Below, piece after piece: positions 37,219 through 48,861 of a stretch of DNA of 64,000 bases. The stretch's first letter is position 1, and every line of letters starts with the position of its first letter. Position numbers and translations under genes: made by a program. The notes under the pieces were generated by a model. It was not told where the DNA came from, made no database searches, and saw only the letters and a list, made by a program, of their open reading frames with translations. The stretch is from Epiperipatus broadwayi (taxonomy: Eukaryota; Onychophora; Udeonychophora; Euonychophora; Peripatidae). The stretch spans positions 124,001 to 188,000 of the forward strand of contig JAQFVV010006547.1 of assembly GCA_028023455.1 (NCBI GenBank), in the 5' to 3' direction.

Positions 37219-37772
37219 CCCTCAAGCTCTTCTTAGTCATCCACTCCATCTTATATAACCAATGCACATGACTATATAGATGCAAAAAAGATAAACAATC
37301 TCAAATATACATATTTCATGCTGAACCCGCACTCATCAGTTGGCCCGGATTATCATCTCCCACAATTATATATATATAGTCAGTGCTCAGTTTATATTAA
37401 AATAGCAAATCTTTTGACGTTAATGAACAGGTTTCAATCTTCTCCACTCTCCAACTTTTCAGCCTTCCATATCATTGAAATCTGATAATGGCATGTTCAA
37501 AGCCCTTATTTGTCATCATCAGATTTTCAATGGTATGGAAGGCTGGAGAGTGAAGAAGATTGAAACCTGTTCATTATAGTTTGAAGATTTGCTATTTTAA
37601 TACAAACCAAGCGCTGGTTATATATATGGGAGATGATGATCTGGTCCCACTGATGAGTGCTGGTTCAGCACGAAATATGTATATTTGAGATCATTTATTT
37701 TTTTTGCATGTGTGGTCATATATATCGGTTGTATACAATGGAGTGGATGACTAAGGGAAGCTTGAGAGTGTG
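37219..37772. mobile_element. ~550-bp foldback element
   Basis: Arms of about 250 bp pair across 37219-37480 and 37510-37772. Landmarks are CTTAGTCATCCACTCCAT at the left edge and its complement ATGGAGTGGATGACTAAG at 37738-37755. ACTGATGAGTGCTGGTTCAG lies in the right arm, and TTTCAATCTTCT with its complement lies near the centre. It immediately follows the truncated hAT relic. A fragment of the same arm occurs at 19287-19362. It has no coding capacity. Confidence 0.85.
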
Positions 37773-39918
37773 ATTCAAATCCCCTCTAATCACACCCAGT
37801 TTAAAAGTACATATAATATACTTGTAATCAAATATTATAATTAGATTTTATATTTAAAAACAAGTTTTCTACGGATAAAAGCAATTTTTTTTTAAAAAAA
37901 ATAATTACTGCTAATCTCGCAACAGCTCACTAGAAAAATAAATATTAAATAAATAAATATTATTTTATTTAAAAATTCAACTTTTCAATAGTTTACATTT
38001 TAATTTAAAAGAAAGAAAATTGACAGTTTTTATCTTCGTAATAAAAATGAGTAGCAATAAAGGTGTGTGCATTATTGAGTATTTTAGGTCAGAATTTAAA
38101 TTCATCGATGAAATAGAATATTTAAAATTATTCATCAGAAGAAAATAATTCATATTTGAAAGTAGACATTTTTGTAGTCTCAAAACAAAAAATTAAATTC
38201 AAAATGATGCAATGTGAGTTTTTTTTTTTTTTTGATTTATGGATATGTTAATGAATCTAAATTATGTTTATATTTTTAAGGCAGACATTTTAATTTTTGA
38301 ATTGCATGATTAGTTAGGGATATCATTTGATGTTTGAACACCAAAGTTGAGCAATGCAGTTTTAGAATCCACAACTCTACCTTTGCTCTAAACTGCATAA
38401 GATAATGATAACATTTTTAATGTTATTGTGAAACGTTTAGGATATCTATTAAGTGGTAAGTGTTGAAAAAAAATTCAGAATGGGTTCAAGTTGATGAAAT
38501 CATATTCTCAAATTAATAAAGTTGTAGATTCAAGACAATCTTGTCTCAATATGAATCAGGCTCCAGTTACTGTGTTTTGACTTGGTCTTAAGTCTAATTA
38601 ATGACTCAGTCGCAACATTGTGATTTTAAGCATATCAACTTAATTCATAGGATTGTTATTAAATTTATTAAAACTTTATTTCAAATTTTTAATCATGCAT
38701 GATATTAAATAAATCATTTGAGGGTTAGTTTTTTAATGATATTTCAGGAACATGATTTTTAAAATATTGATGGGCAAACTTGAGATTTGAGTTGGAAGAT
38801 TTGAGATTTTTCATGATTGTACATATAAGATGTAACTTCTCTGCCGGAAAATAGATTGATTAACTGGGCAAGGCAGTTCTACAACCAAGCTATAATTTTT
38901 GTTCATGGTCACAGACAGTTTGTCAACGCAATTAACTCTAGCATTTTAATTTTAGAGTTACCTCATAAATTTCACTGAGTCCCTGACAGCATTAAGACTT
39001 GTAATGCAATGAATGAGGTGAAAATATTTTTAGTAACAAGAATTAATAAAAAAGTTAATTATAACTTTTCTTTTTGAAATCTTGAGATATTAAGTGGTAG
39101 AAATTATTTTTTGTGTGTTTTATTTATATATTACACAAAACTTTAATTACATTTTAAGTGGTAATTTCCAGTGGAATTTTATTAAAACATGTTCTTTAAT
39201 TTATCTTTCAAAAAATATGATGAGTTTTACTATGTCAATCATGTTTTATTTTTAAAATATATTCAAAGTGATTTTTAAGATTTTTAAAATTCTTTTACTT
39301 TTTTCATACTAATTTATATATATATATAATTATTTGAACATAAGTAATAACTCATCATTGAAAATATAATTGAATCAATAATTTAAGTATTAAAGAATCA
39401 TTATTAAAGATAACAGTGCAATATCTAATTTTCTGTAAATTTTTATCTAAAATCATTTTTTTTAAAGAAAATATTAATGATTAATATTACTAAAAAAATA
39501 AATTACATAGGTAAGTTATATTTTACACAAAATAATTATTTATTAGAATATTAAGATATTGTAGTACATAATAATTACTATAATATATGTAAAAGTTAGT
39601 ATATACTATTTGTAAAGTTATATCTTTTTCTTGTGTGTTGTAATTTTTAAAAAAAAATTATATATATGTAATATGATAAAGAAATACATATTAAAAAGAT
39701 AAATATTTATCAAATATCTACAATGGTAGTGATAATGAAAGCAAACTATATATCACAGTATAAATATTAGGAGTTATATGAACTTGATCATTATTTTTTT
39801 GTTATAAAACAGATTATAGTTTTGGTGATGTTATGTTAAAGCAGAATGATATCTCAGAAACCAAAGAGTGAATGTTATGAAATTTTGAATCATCATATTA
39901 CATAAAAGACCTCTATAT
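37773..39918. other. A+T-rich intergenic DNA, nothing recognised
   Basis: No coding similarity or structured repeat was found. Confidence 0.5.
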
Positions 39919-40667
39919 TGTAATGGTTGGAGTTAGCATAGTTCATTTATTTACATTTTTTCTCTTTATTTACAGTAAATTACATGTGCACCATCTGGCT
40001 TTAACTATTAGATAGTAAACAAACACATTTATATTTAAACAATTTTTTATTCAATTTAATAATCTAATCATTTCACACCACCATTTGTAATTCTGGTATA
40101 AATTGTGGAGAACATAAACCCCCAATGAATGATGATAGACCACACAATCTTACATAAACAAAGTAACAAATCATGAAATAATAATTTATTTATAAGTGTA
40201 CTTATTAGTTGATGTACAATTTATTTCTTTAATAAAATTAACAAATCATGTAACAGTAATTTATTTACAAAATACAATCATTAATTCATATGCAATTTAT
40301 TTCTTTAACAAAATCTTTTAATTTATATAGATAATATACACATTTGCTGTACTTTTAACTCGGATTTCAATCAACTTAAATATAATTATGCACATGTATG
40401 AATTCATAAATATAACATTTCTTTGTCTCACATGTCTCCTAATATTTACATATACGTAAGTTTTATATGGAATAGAGATCAACGCTATCTTTATTACAGC
40501 AGTTATAAGGAATGATCTTTTTAGATCCTAATTTTAAAAATAACCACTTATATAATAATAACTACAAAGGGATGAACTTTTGCTTCTAGCCCTAACTGAA
40601 TAAATCTTCTATACAATAATTATAAGGAATGATTCGTTCTGAGCTCAATCTCTAACTCATTAAACTG
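39919..40667 (-). repeat. 3' LTR of the minus-strand element
   Basis: This is the direct-repeat partner of 46832-47594. The boundary at 39919 is TGTAATGG on the plus strand, i.e. CCATTACA at the LTR end. The other boundary is blurred by divergence. It contains AATAAA-like signals. Confidence 0.65.
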
Positions 40668-40731
40668 ATAGGAATGTATTCTTCCATATGAATATGAACA
40701 TATGTGAATTATTAAACATTGAGAAAGCAAC

Positions 40732-40734
<3 letters not shown>

Positions 40735-40766
<32 letters not shown>
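40735..40766. repeat. (AT)n microsatellite
   Basis: About sixteen AT dinucleotides inside the LTR element interior. Confidence 0.9.
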
Positions 40767-40773
<7 letters not shown>

Positions 40774-40840
40774 AAATCCAATTTCTAGTAATTAAATATA
40801 AGTTTAACTACTAACAAATGAGACTAATGGAAATAATTAC

Positions 40841-41248
40841 ATTAAGCACTCAAGGCACATGTACTAAGGTATAACCTTATTTAAGTATTACATGATGACA
40901 TTGCGCTTAATAAGAATTAATATTTACAACTTTAAATTGATTCAAAATATTTCTAAATTTAAAATCTGATTATTAACTCATTGTAAATCAAACAATTTCA
41001 TGATCGTTAATGTTTAAAGAAATAGTGGACTTAATCAGTTAATAATTTATTGGCTTCACATTTCCAAATCAAAATGCTTTATATTTTCCTATATATTTGG
41101 GAAAATAGGTTGAAGATAAGAGTGATCGCTCGTATCTTTATAAAGTCAAATCTTGTGTTTAGATTTGTAGAGGTCTCTCTTGTAATAAATTAAGCACTCA
41201 AGGCACAGGTATTAAGGTTATAGCCTTATTTAAGTATCTGTAATTATG
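40841..41248. repeat. ~60-bp direct repeat, 348 bp apart
   Basis: ATTAAGCACTCAAGGCACA starts at 40841 and again at 41189, each followed by a diverged TTAAGG...CCTTATTTAAGTAT. It may be a local duplication inside the retrotransposon. Its role is unknown. Confidence 0.75.
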
Positions 41249-41732
41249 GTTATTTGTAACTTAGACAATTTTATATGTGAACATTCCATTTACATGATTA
41301 TCGTTATTTCTTTAAATTTTCCTCTTATTAATAACATACAAATTCAAAAGCTTAGCCTACTTATTGTACCGTTTATTTATATATGGTACAAATATATTGG
41401 CATTTGGTAAAAAACTAAAAAAAAAGTAAATTTAGATTTTTTTTTTATTAGTATAATTTATTTTCTTAAAAATGTACAGTGAAAGTTAAAATTGTCTTTT
41501 ATGTTTTTTTACGTAATTAAAAATAAAAGTAAAAATTGGAGAGAACAAAAGACACACAAATCACTAATCTAGATAAACTAAAATAAAAATATTTTAGCTA
41601 ATTAAAGATGACCGAAAGATTTGCTAAAAAAAGAGAACTTTGTAATTGAAAAATGAGTAAAGACTGTACAAGATTATAAACCTAAACGTCATGATAGTAA
41701 CATGCACAGAAGTCAGAAAATTGGGCCTTGAG

Positions 41733-41740
41733 TATAAAAA
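41733..41740 (+). promoter_or_regulatory. TATA box of an unidentified promoter-like island
   Basis: GAGTATAAAAAGAGAG sits in a less A+T-rich island (about 41690-42070). It is followed, about 30 bp downstream, by GGGTCTTATTTTGTCTC, where transcription could start. No open frame follows. Its location inside a retroelement suggests an LTR promoter, but a matching partner repeat was not found. Confidence 0.35.
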
Positions 41741-42805
41741 GAGAGAGGCCAGTTTGATGAGGGTCTTATTTTGTCTCTTTCTCTAGTTGGTCCTGGATAA
41801 CAAAAGAATATATCCAGGATTGCTCTACGCTGAAATAATTCTGCATGTCAGAATGAACCGGAGCTTCTGCGGACATCGTGCCTGAAGATGGACACCAGAA
41901 AAGCCTTTGTGACCGACTAGGTGAATAGACCACAAGATCAACTTATAACCAATGGCCGATCTCATTCTAACCTAAAAAACTATGCATAGTAATCTACAAC
42001 CTTCTCGCTAAACTTACCTGTAAGCTATGACTCATTATTCCCGATTGTGACAAAATTAAGCATTTGCAAACAACTCGTAAAAATATACGTATAATAGAAC
42101 CCCGATAGAGACTTTAATTTTAGTGATCAAGAGACTTATTTAATCAAGAACTTTTTAATTGTTTAACTGTTACTTTTTTTATTCATGGATTCATATCTAG
42201 ATTAGCATGTGTTCTCTTCAGTTTATTTAATTAACAATTTAACTTAAACATATTTTTAGTTTGTTAGAATAAAAGAGATTTTACTTTTATCAACCTTTTT
42301 CATTGTATGTTATTAATGATAGTTATTAATTATTATTAAATTTATTAATATTTGTTTAGTGATGTTTAAAAACATAATTTACCTTTGCCAATATGTTTAA
42401 TAAGTTCCAGAATAATTATATTTAGGAAATAATTTTAATTCACGGTAAAATATAATTACCGATTATTTAAAAAAAAACATTTTTCTTTTTAATTTACGAG
42501 TTACGATATGTTTGATGCAGAATCAGTGAGTCTACTCTGGTGCCCTCATTTATAAATTAAAAACTGATTCAGCTCACAATTGTACAGTCGAAACTGTTAA
42601 AATTATTTGCTTAAAGTGTTAAAGGAGTGTTGATGAGTTTATAATGAATTGTAATCATAACAATTCTAGGTCGAGTTGATCAGGAAATATAGTTAAGTTT
42701 TTTAGAAATAGAAATACAATTTTGTTTTTTTTGGCATAACTTGATCAACTCGCGTATTTTATATGTGTAACAGAGACCTAATCAGATGGAAAAACATTAC
42801 TATAT

Positions 42806-43626
42806 TGTAACGGAAACCCGGCGATCGAAAGCTTAACTTCCCTTTTATTTATATATAATGGGGAATTCTTATAATTAAAGATCATCCACTTTCCGCTACT
42901 GCAAGCAGAGAGAACATACAGACATAAACGAGTCTATATCCGTACTTGACCGAACCTGTAACTATATGGGTATAGCTCCAGGTTATTTTTTCCGGTTCAA
43001 CCGTCTCTCGACTGCTGTAAGATTTAACAGAGTTACAGCGCTTGGATATTTATAAATTTTAATGGGATCAAAATACTGCACCACTAGCTTCACATGTTAA
43101 TTCAGTACTCAAAATGAATAATAATTATTTTCCCAACCCTAAGACTATATTACTTTTTGGAGTGGCGAAGAACGAGACGAAACAGATTTAAATCAATAAT
43201 AAATGTTTAATACAATAGATTATGCAATAAAAGAAATAGTTTAAATCATTTACACACAATAAAAACAGATTATATACTATAATGCTACAAGTATAACAAA
43301 ATAATAGATTCTATAAACGATTGTACATTTATAATTGTCCTTCCATGTATATATAAAAGGTTAAAGAATGTCTGTATCATTCAAAGTAAATAATTTGGCC
43401 ATTGTCTAAATTTAAAGGTATGTGCACATGGAAATATAAAATGTAGTATACATATTTATCTAGGTTTTTAAGTCTCTGAATTAATTTGAAGTCTTGCTGA
43501 CCGCCATGTGGAATTTCTCCACTTCTTTAGCAGGGACAGTCGCTCCTAAGTTAGATTTTGGTTGTGGGAACTCCACATTTAGGGCATCAAGGACCAGGCA
43601 AAACGAACTCTCCGGCAGGCGCTACA
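42806..43626 (+). repeat. putative LTR of a second, nested LTR element
   Basis: The segment starts TGTAACGGAAACCCGG and ends CAGGCGCTACA, giving TG...CA ends. It is followed directly by a primer-site-like TTGGCAG stretch and, 67 bp later, by an ATG. Its composition is less A+T-rich than the surrounding old element, suggesting a later insertion. It carries TATATATAATGG and AATAAA signals. No second copy exists in this window, so the LTR identity rests on end structure alone. Confidence 0.45.
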
Positions 43627-43735
43627 TTGGCAGTTGTTACATCTAGACGGGAATCATTAGAGCACAGTGAGTCTGGATCAGCAAGCGATCACGATGGCCC
43701 TTAGCCAGCCATTCTCGATGAGGCACCGACATTAG
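43627..43735 (+). other. putative primer-binding site and gag leader
   Basis: TTGGCAGTTGTTACATC abuts the putative LTR end, in the position of a primer-binding site (TGG complementary to a tRNA CCA end). The matching tRNA is not identified. An ATG at 43694 begins MALSQPFSMRHRH and stops after 13 codons, so any gag is truncated here. Confidence 0.4.
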
Positions 43736-43752
43736 AAATCATATTTTGTTAA

Positions 43753-43917
43753 CTATCTGCTTATTATCGGAGCAATATTTCCACCACCCTCTCGATAAGA
43801 AGTCTCCAACTCTCTCATCATTATATCTGAAAACTTTTTAATTAAAACATTCCACAGTTCTTTATCCTTTCGATCCTTTGTTTTACACCTTTCTTTTCTT
43901 ACTATGCCTTCGGCCAT
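43753..43917 (-). CDS. unidentified 54-codon frame
   Basis: It opens with ATGGCCGAAGGC and encodes a basic, charged peptide (MAEGIVRKERCKTKDRKDKE, then LWNVLIKKFSDIMMRELE). The DRKDKELWNVLIKKF stretch faintly recalls the first helix of Myb/SANT-like or MADF domains of DNA transposons. That is only an impression. It lies within the nested retroelement region and ends at TAG 43753-43755. It could be a first exon, a transposon fragment or chance. Confidence 0.25.
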   Translation of the reverse strand: MAEGIVRKERCKTKDRKDKELWNVLIKKFSDIMMRELETSYREGGGNIAPIISR

Positions 43918-45715
43918 TTATAGATTTGTTTTTACCCAATCTCGTAGCACAATGTACATTTATTTATTTCAATTTTCTTAATTTTACTTAAACAGATTTT
44001 TAATAAATGTTTTTATTTTATTTTATTCATTTTGACAAGCATTAATTATTGCTGTCTTCATCCCACTTCATACACATTCCATGCACGCATTTCATTTTAT
44101 CGTCAAATGTGTACTTTTATAACCCAGATTTTTATCTTTTGGTCATGTTTTTAAATTTCTATTTTTGCTCTGTTTAAGGCTTTCAAACTTTACTTTTCTT
44201 TCTAAATCATATTTTAGTTTGCATTTTATTTATATTTCTTTATCACTTAATTTTCTAATGTACAATTTCAATATTTCTAACTTTACTTATTTTCATTTCA
44301 CAAAACCCCGACTTTGGAGGGCAAAAGATAAGAATCTTTTCAATTCTAATTCCCTCTCTTTTCTTAATTAACCATTTCTTTGTTTATAATTTTTTAAACT
44401 CACTTTTTAGTAATCCAAGCACAATATTTAATATTCTTTGAATGTTAAACATCTATATGTGTGATCACAATATGTGCGATCATCACAATATATTAAATTT
44501 AACAAGCAAGGTGAAGTTATTACAAATTCATTTTCTTTTTAAAAAAAAAAAATTGGCAGTTTTTTTAAAAATAATACCTGTATAATAAGCCTTATTTACA
44601 AATCCAAATTATTGAAAATAAAGTACAAATCACTGTTTAAATATAAGACCCAAAACAAAATAATTGTTTACTTTTTTCTGAAGAATATTTAAAGTCTGTA
44701 TAGTATGATAATATAATCTTGTAATTTCTATATGTCTTTTAAATAAGCCTATTTCATTTTTTCACCTGGAGTTTTTCAAAGTATCATTCAAAGTATTCTA
44801 GACCATATCTAGCCAACTGTTAGTAGTATTCTTTTTTATTTACAAAACATACTTGGATGTTTCTGTGTGATTTCAGATATCCCAGTCTTCTTAAAAGAAA
44901 AGAAAACTGAATTTATATTAAAACTAACCTCATTTTAGTTCACTTTATTTTAAAAGCAAATTTGCATATCATTTTGCTTAGAAGAAAAAAATTCTTATAT
45001 ATATATATATTATTGAAATAAATAATGGTTGTTCATTTTAAATTCTCGAATTTAACAACAACAACAAAATGATTGTACTTGTTAAAAGTTTTTTTTGGAT
45101 GTTCATTGGGCATTTTATAAGATGGTTATTCAGTCTTTGTTTGATAAAGTAAGATTGTTCAGATGTAGTTTGGTTATAAAGTCTATCTGGGGCTTTTTCT
45201 TTCATGGCAACTACAGAGAAGAAGGAATTGGTGTGGGAGAAAATTGTGTTTTCTTTCCAGTTGTAAGTAAAGTTGATTGTCCATAAAATTCTTGTTGTGG
45301 ATAGCTGTAGAAATACAATGCATCGATATAATATACAGATTTAATATTTACTTGATGCTGTTGGATTTTTTTATCCAGTAGATTAATCAGCATGAGAGGC
45401 AAGTTTTCATTTAATTTTTGTGGTAACAGTGATTCCATTTTATTTAGGGGATAAGGTGATCTTTGCTCTATTGTTATTAATATTTGTTTATCCCACTGCA
45501 AGATTATGGGTGGCACATGATATAGTACTTTATACTCTTTTGATCCATCTAACTTTTATTGTGAGCATTTGGACATATTTACACCCATTTGTTTATTTAT
45601 TTAAAGGGATTCATGTTTATTTTGCATATTTTTTTCAAGTAATTTTGGTTCTGATTCAACTAAAAGTTCATTTATTTTTGGTTCATTTTCTGGTTTTAAA
45701 ACCAATTGAGCCTGT

Positions 45716-46564
45716 TCATTGTCCATGATTTGATCCATTGTTTCTTAAGAATTTGTAATTGCTCATTTTTTGGTTCTCATCTATTTGCTTTAAATCATCT
45801 ACTTTTTGCTTTGATTTAAATGGTTTGCAAAAATTATTCATTTGTTTTTGTTTCTTCAATTCCATTTGTTTTTGATTATCGTCAAACCTCAATTCCATCT
45901 GTTTTACCATTTGTCTCTGATTCATTCTTTTTTGATGATCTTGTATCCATTTTTTTTTTTTTTCATATGTCATAGCATCGGCCGGGACGCGAATCCACAA
46001 CTGTCTGCAACCAACTACTTGCTTGCAAGGCAGCTGCGATGACCTCTCGGCTAACGACGCTTGACTTGTATCCATTTTTGATTATCTTCCAACCTTCATT
46101 ACATCTGTTTTTGACTATGGTCCATATATTTTTGTTTATCTTTCATAGTTTAGTTCACTTTTGATTATGCTCCATTTGCTTTTCATTAGCTTTTTGATAA
46201 TTTTGCATAGTTTTTATTTGCTCCATTTGTTTTTGATTTTTATGATCATTTTTTTTATAGTTTGGTTTATTTGTTCCATTTGCTTTTCATTATTTTTATG
46301 ATTATTGTCTATCTTCAATTCTATCTATTTAAATAATGTTTTAATCGTATGCATCATATCTAATTGTGATAATGTTGCAGTATTCTCATGTTTTTTTTAT
46401 TTCTTTATTAATGTTTTTATGCTTTATTTGGTTGATGCATCATTATTTTGATGGACATTGTCCATATTTGAAGTTTCTAAGCAATTTTCTTCACAATTAG
46501 TTTTAGCAGTATTTACTTCCATTATTTCCTGCTGTTCTTCATCTTTTTTATTTTTATTCTCCAT
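45716..46564 (-). pseudogene. coiled-coil Gag-like gene of the minus-strand LTR element
   Basis: The ATG at 46562-46564 starts MENKNKKDEEQQEIMEVNTA and is open for 46 codons. Beyond the first stop the DNA keeps encoding lysine/glutamine-rich repeats such as MELRFDDNQKQMELKKQKQM, i.e. a degenerate repeat with coiled-coil character. Tandem CCATTTGTTTTTGATTAT-like DNA units underlie it. The leader length (268 bp from the LTR) matches that of the plus-strand element at 53141. A SINE interrupts the frame; removing it restores the repeat phase (DNQKWIQDHQKRM). No capsid motif was recognised here, so Gag is inferred from position and by analogy with the 53-kb element. Confidence 0.5.
45951..46064 (-). 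mobile_element. tRNA-derived SINE, copy 4
   Basis: This is a full inverted copy: a T-run, CATATGTCATAGCATCGGCC, GCAACCAACTACTTGCTTGC, and CTCTCGGCTAACGACGCTTG. An 11-bp target duplication CTTGTATCCAT flanks it (45940-45950 and 46065-46075). It is inserted in the Gag-like repeat and is read through in the open frame 45716-46075, producing a chimeric start. Confidence 0.95.
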
Positions 46565-46831
46565 TTTAATAGTCATCAAAAATTTTTAAATGCAATTATT
46601 TTCAATACAATTGTCTGGATACACTACTAACAATGCTAGATCGTCCCCTGGAACCTTGGAACACCAAATACCCGTATATGTCTTTTTTATGTGTATAATT
46701 ACAACATAAAGGGAAAAATATTGTCTGGTCAATCATTTCATTAATCTAACTCAGGCAAATGGGAGTTTATAGAAGATATCTTCATGCCCACATCCTAAGT
46801 GAACAAAAATTTACAATAGGTAGTATTACTA

Positions 46832-47594
46832 TGTAATGGTCAGATATAGCATAGTTCATTTATTTACATTTTCACTATTGATTTACATAAATTATATGGC
46901 ACCATCTGACTTTAACATCAGGAAATAAACTAACTCTTATATATTTAAAACAATATTTTATTCTATATAATAGTGTAATCATTATGCAGCCCCATTTGTA
47001 ATGCCAGACTAAATTATGCAAACATAAATTACTCCTGATGAATGATGGTAAATCACACAATCTTACATAAACAAAGTAACAAATCATTGTAATAATAATT
47101 TATTTACAAGTGTACTTATTGTTTGATGTACAATTTATTTCTTCAATAAAATTAACAAATCATGTAACAGCCATTTATTTACAAAGTATAATCATTAATT
47201 GATATGCAAATTATTTCTTTAACAAAAATCCTTTCATTTTTATACATCATAGCATCACTATATATATAGATAATATAAAATATTTACTGTACCTTTAACC
47301 CTTATTTCAGTAAACTTAAATATAATTCTATGCATATATGAATTCATAAATATAACATTTCTTTGATTTGCATGTCTTCTAATACTTACACATACACATG
47401 TTCTATATAGGGTAGACATCAATGCTATCTATATTATAATAATCATAAGGAATCGTCTTTTTAGATTCTAATCCTGAACATAATCACTTGTATAATAATA
47501 ACTATAAAAGGATGACTTTTTACTTCTAACTCTATCTGAATAAACTTTCTATACAATAATTATAAGGAATGGCCTTTGGTCCTAAACCTAATTT
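46832..47594 (-). repeat. 5' LTR of the minus-strand element
   Basis: It starts (minus strand) TGTATTAAATTAGG at 47594 and ends CCATTACA at 46832. It is the partner of 39919-40667. Relative to that copy it contains an insertion near 47240-47265 that resembles the tail of the SINE (CATCATAGCATC). Confidence 0.65.
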
Positions 47595-48750
47595 AATACA
47601 ACTACAATTTATACTTGTTGGAAAAGTCAATTATTAAGGTGGATTGAATTCTATTTCAGCAGGTTCACATGCAACGTTTACAATTTATTTTTGTTTTATT
47701 TTGATGTTTCTTAGTAGTCTATTTGGGATCTTTTTAAGAGGAATATTTTTTCATTTACTTGAGTCTAACGCTTTGGCTCATATTTTGCTTATGATTTTGG
47801 ATTATATAAACTTATCAGGATATCTATTCACTTTTGTAGGCTGGTATAATGAACTTTGAACCATTGTGTCAAGACATGAGGGGAAAGCAAGGTCGATTTA
47901 CAGTCTCAAAAATGTACATTTTTGTTTCTTTGTTTTGCTTATATGTATTAGATAGAAATGGCATTTTGAAAGTGAATGAGTACAAATGATTGGACCTTTT
48001 TGGATGCCAAACTGTTTTTTTTTTTTTGTCATTCAATCTTTGTGGTTTAATTTATCTAAAGTAATTGGTTGTATTTTGTAATATGAATATATATATTTTT
48101 AAAGAGAAATATGAACATATCTGTATAGTATTGGTTTCACTAATTCTAAATTATAATTGTGTTTCTGATATTTTTTCTCAAGGTCAAGCATTGGATTTAA
48201 TTCACAGATAATGGATAATGTTTAATGCTGGGTTTGGAACAATATCTAAAACTTTTTCTTGTATTTTTTTTTATAGAAACTTTATAAAGTTAAGACGATT
48301 GTATTTCTTGTTAAGAAAAAAATGGGCATTAAATTATCATTAAGGTATAATAATTTAGACATTTGGTATTAGTAAATTTAGAATTAATTGCCTAAAACAT
48401 ATATGATTGAATTGAAATGAGCTATATACTAATAGAACCAAAAAACTTGAAAATATATGAACTCAGTAAAGTATTTAATCATCACAATATTAAAATCAAA
48501 AATAATAATCATAATAATAAAAACATGTAGAAAATTTTACATCTCCTTGTTGATGAGATTCAACTTTGTTATTATTATTTAAATAGGAAGCTTCTAAGGC
48601 TTCCAACTTTTTCAAAAATTACTAATCAATATGTTTTTACACCAACAATTTAAACAAAGAAATGGATCCACCATTGTTTATTTTTGGAATCTATACTTTT
48701 TAATGTAATTGTTTAAAAAATCATATATTTTTTAGAACTTTATGTTATTA
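47595..48750. other. A+T-rich intergenic DNA, no supported gene
   Basis: A 71-codon hydrophobic frame (47644-47859) has no recognisable family and ordinary T-rich composition. It is treated as chance. Confidence 0.45.
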
Positions 48751-48861
48751 AAACAGGCAAAACTTTCCATACAGTAGTGTCACTCAGTGCCAGCCAGAGT
48801 AATCAGTGGTTGCCAGAAGGCTTGTGCATGTGCAAGCATAAGAAATGGCGATCATGTGATG
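48751..48861. mobile_element. short foldback element, copy C (right arm deleted)
   Basis: The left arm AAACAGGCAAAACTTTCCAT through GCCAGAAGGCTTGTGCAT is joined directly to the tail GTGCAAGCATAAGAAATGGC and GATCATGTGATG. The complementary right arm present in the copies at 29480 and 55773 is missing. The junction falls at a repeated GTGCA. A possible degenerate target duplication is TTTATGTTATTA/TTTAGTGGTTATA. Confidence 0.8.

Larger units (their letters stand above)
39919..47594 (-). mobile_element. old LTR retrotransposon, minus strand, with nested insertions
   Basis: Two ~750-bp direct repeats (39919-about 40667 and 46832-47594) bound it. They share long matches such as CATAGTTCATTTATTTACAT and CACACAATCTTACATAAAC at equivalent positions. 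Read on the minus strand, the right copy starts TGTATTAAATTAGG and ends CCATTACA, fitting TG...CA LTR ends. The minus-strand frame that begins 268 bp inside it encodes Gag-like coiled coil. The LTRs have diverged considerably, so the insertion is old. No pol motifs were recognised. Nested within are a SINE (45951-46064) and another LTR fragment (42806-43735). No clean target duplication was found. Confidence 0.65.

Noticed and set aside
45211-45516. 101-codon minus-strand frame
   Set aside because: It lies downstream of the Gag-like pseudogene and may be part of the dead element. No recognisable motif, so not called as a gene.
45420-45728. 102-codon plus-strand hydrophobic frame
   Set aside because: It lies antisense to the degraded Gag-like region. 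T-rich antisense of A-rich coding DNA gives artificial hydrophobic frames.
47230-47270. fifth SINE copy
   Set aside because: Only a ~20-bp tail-like segment (CATCATAGCATC) is present; too short to call a SINE.
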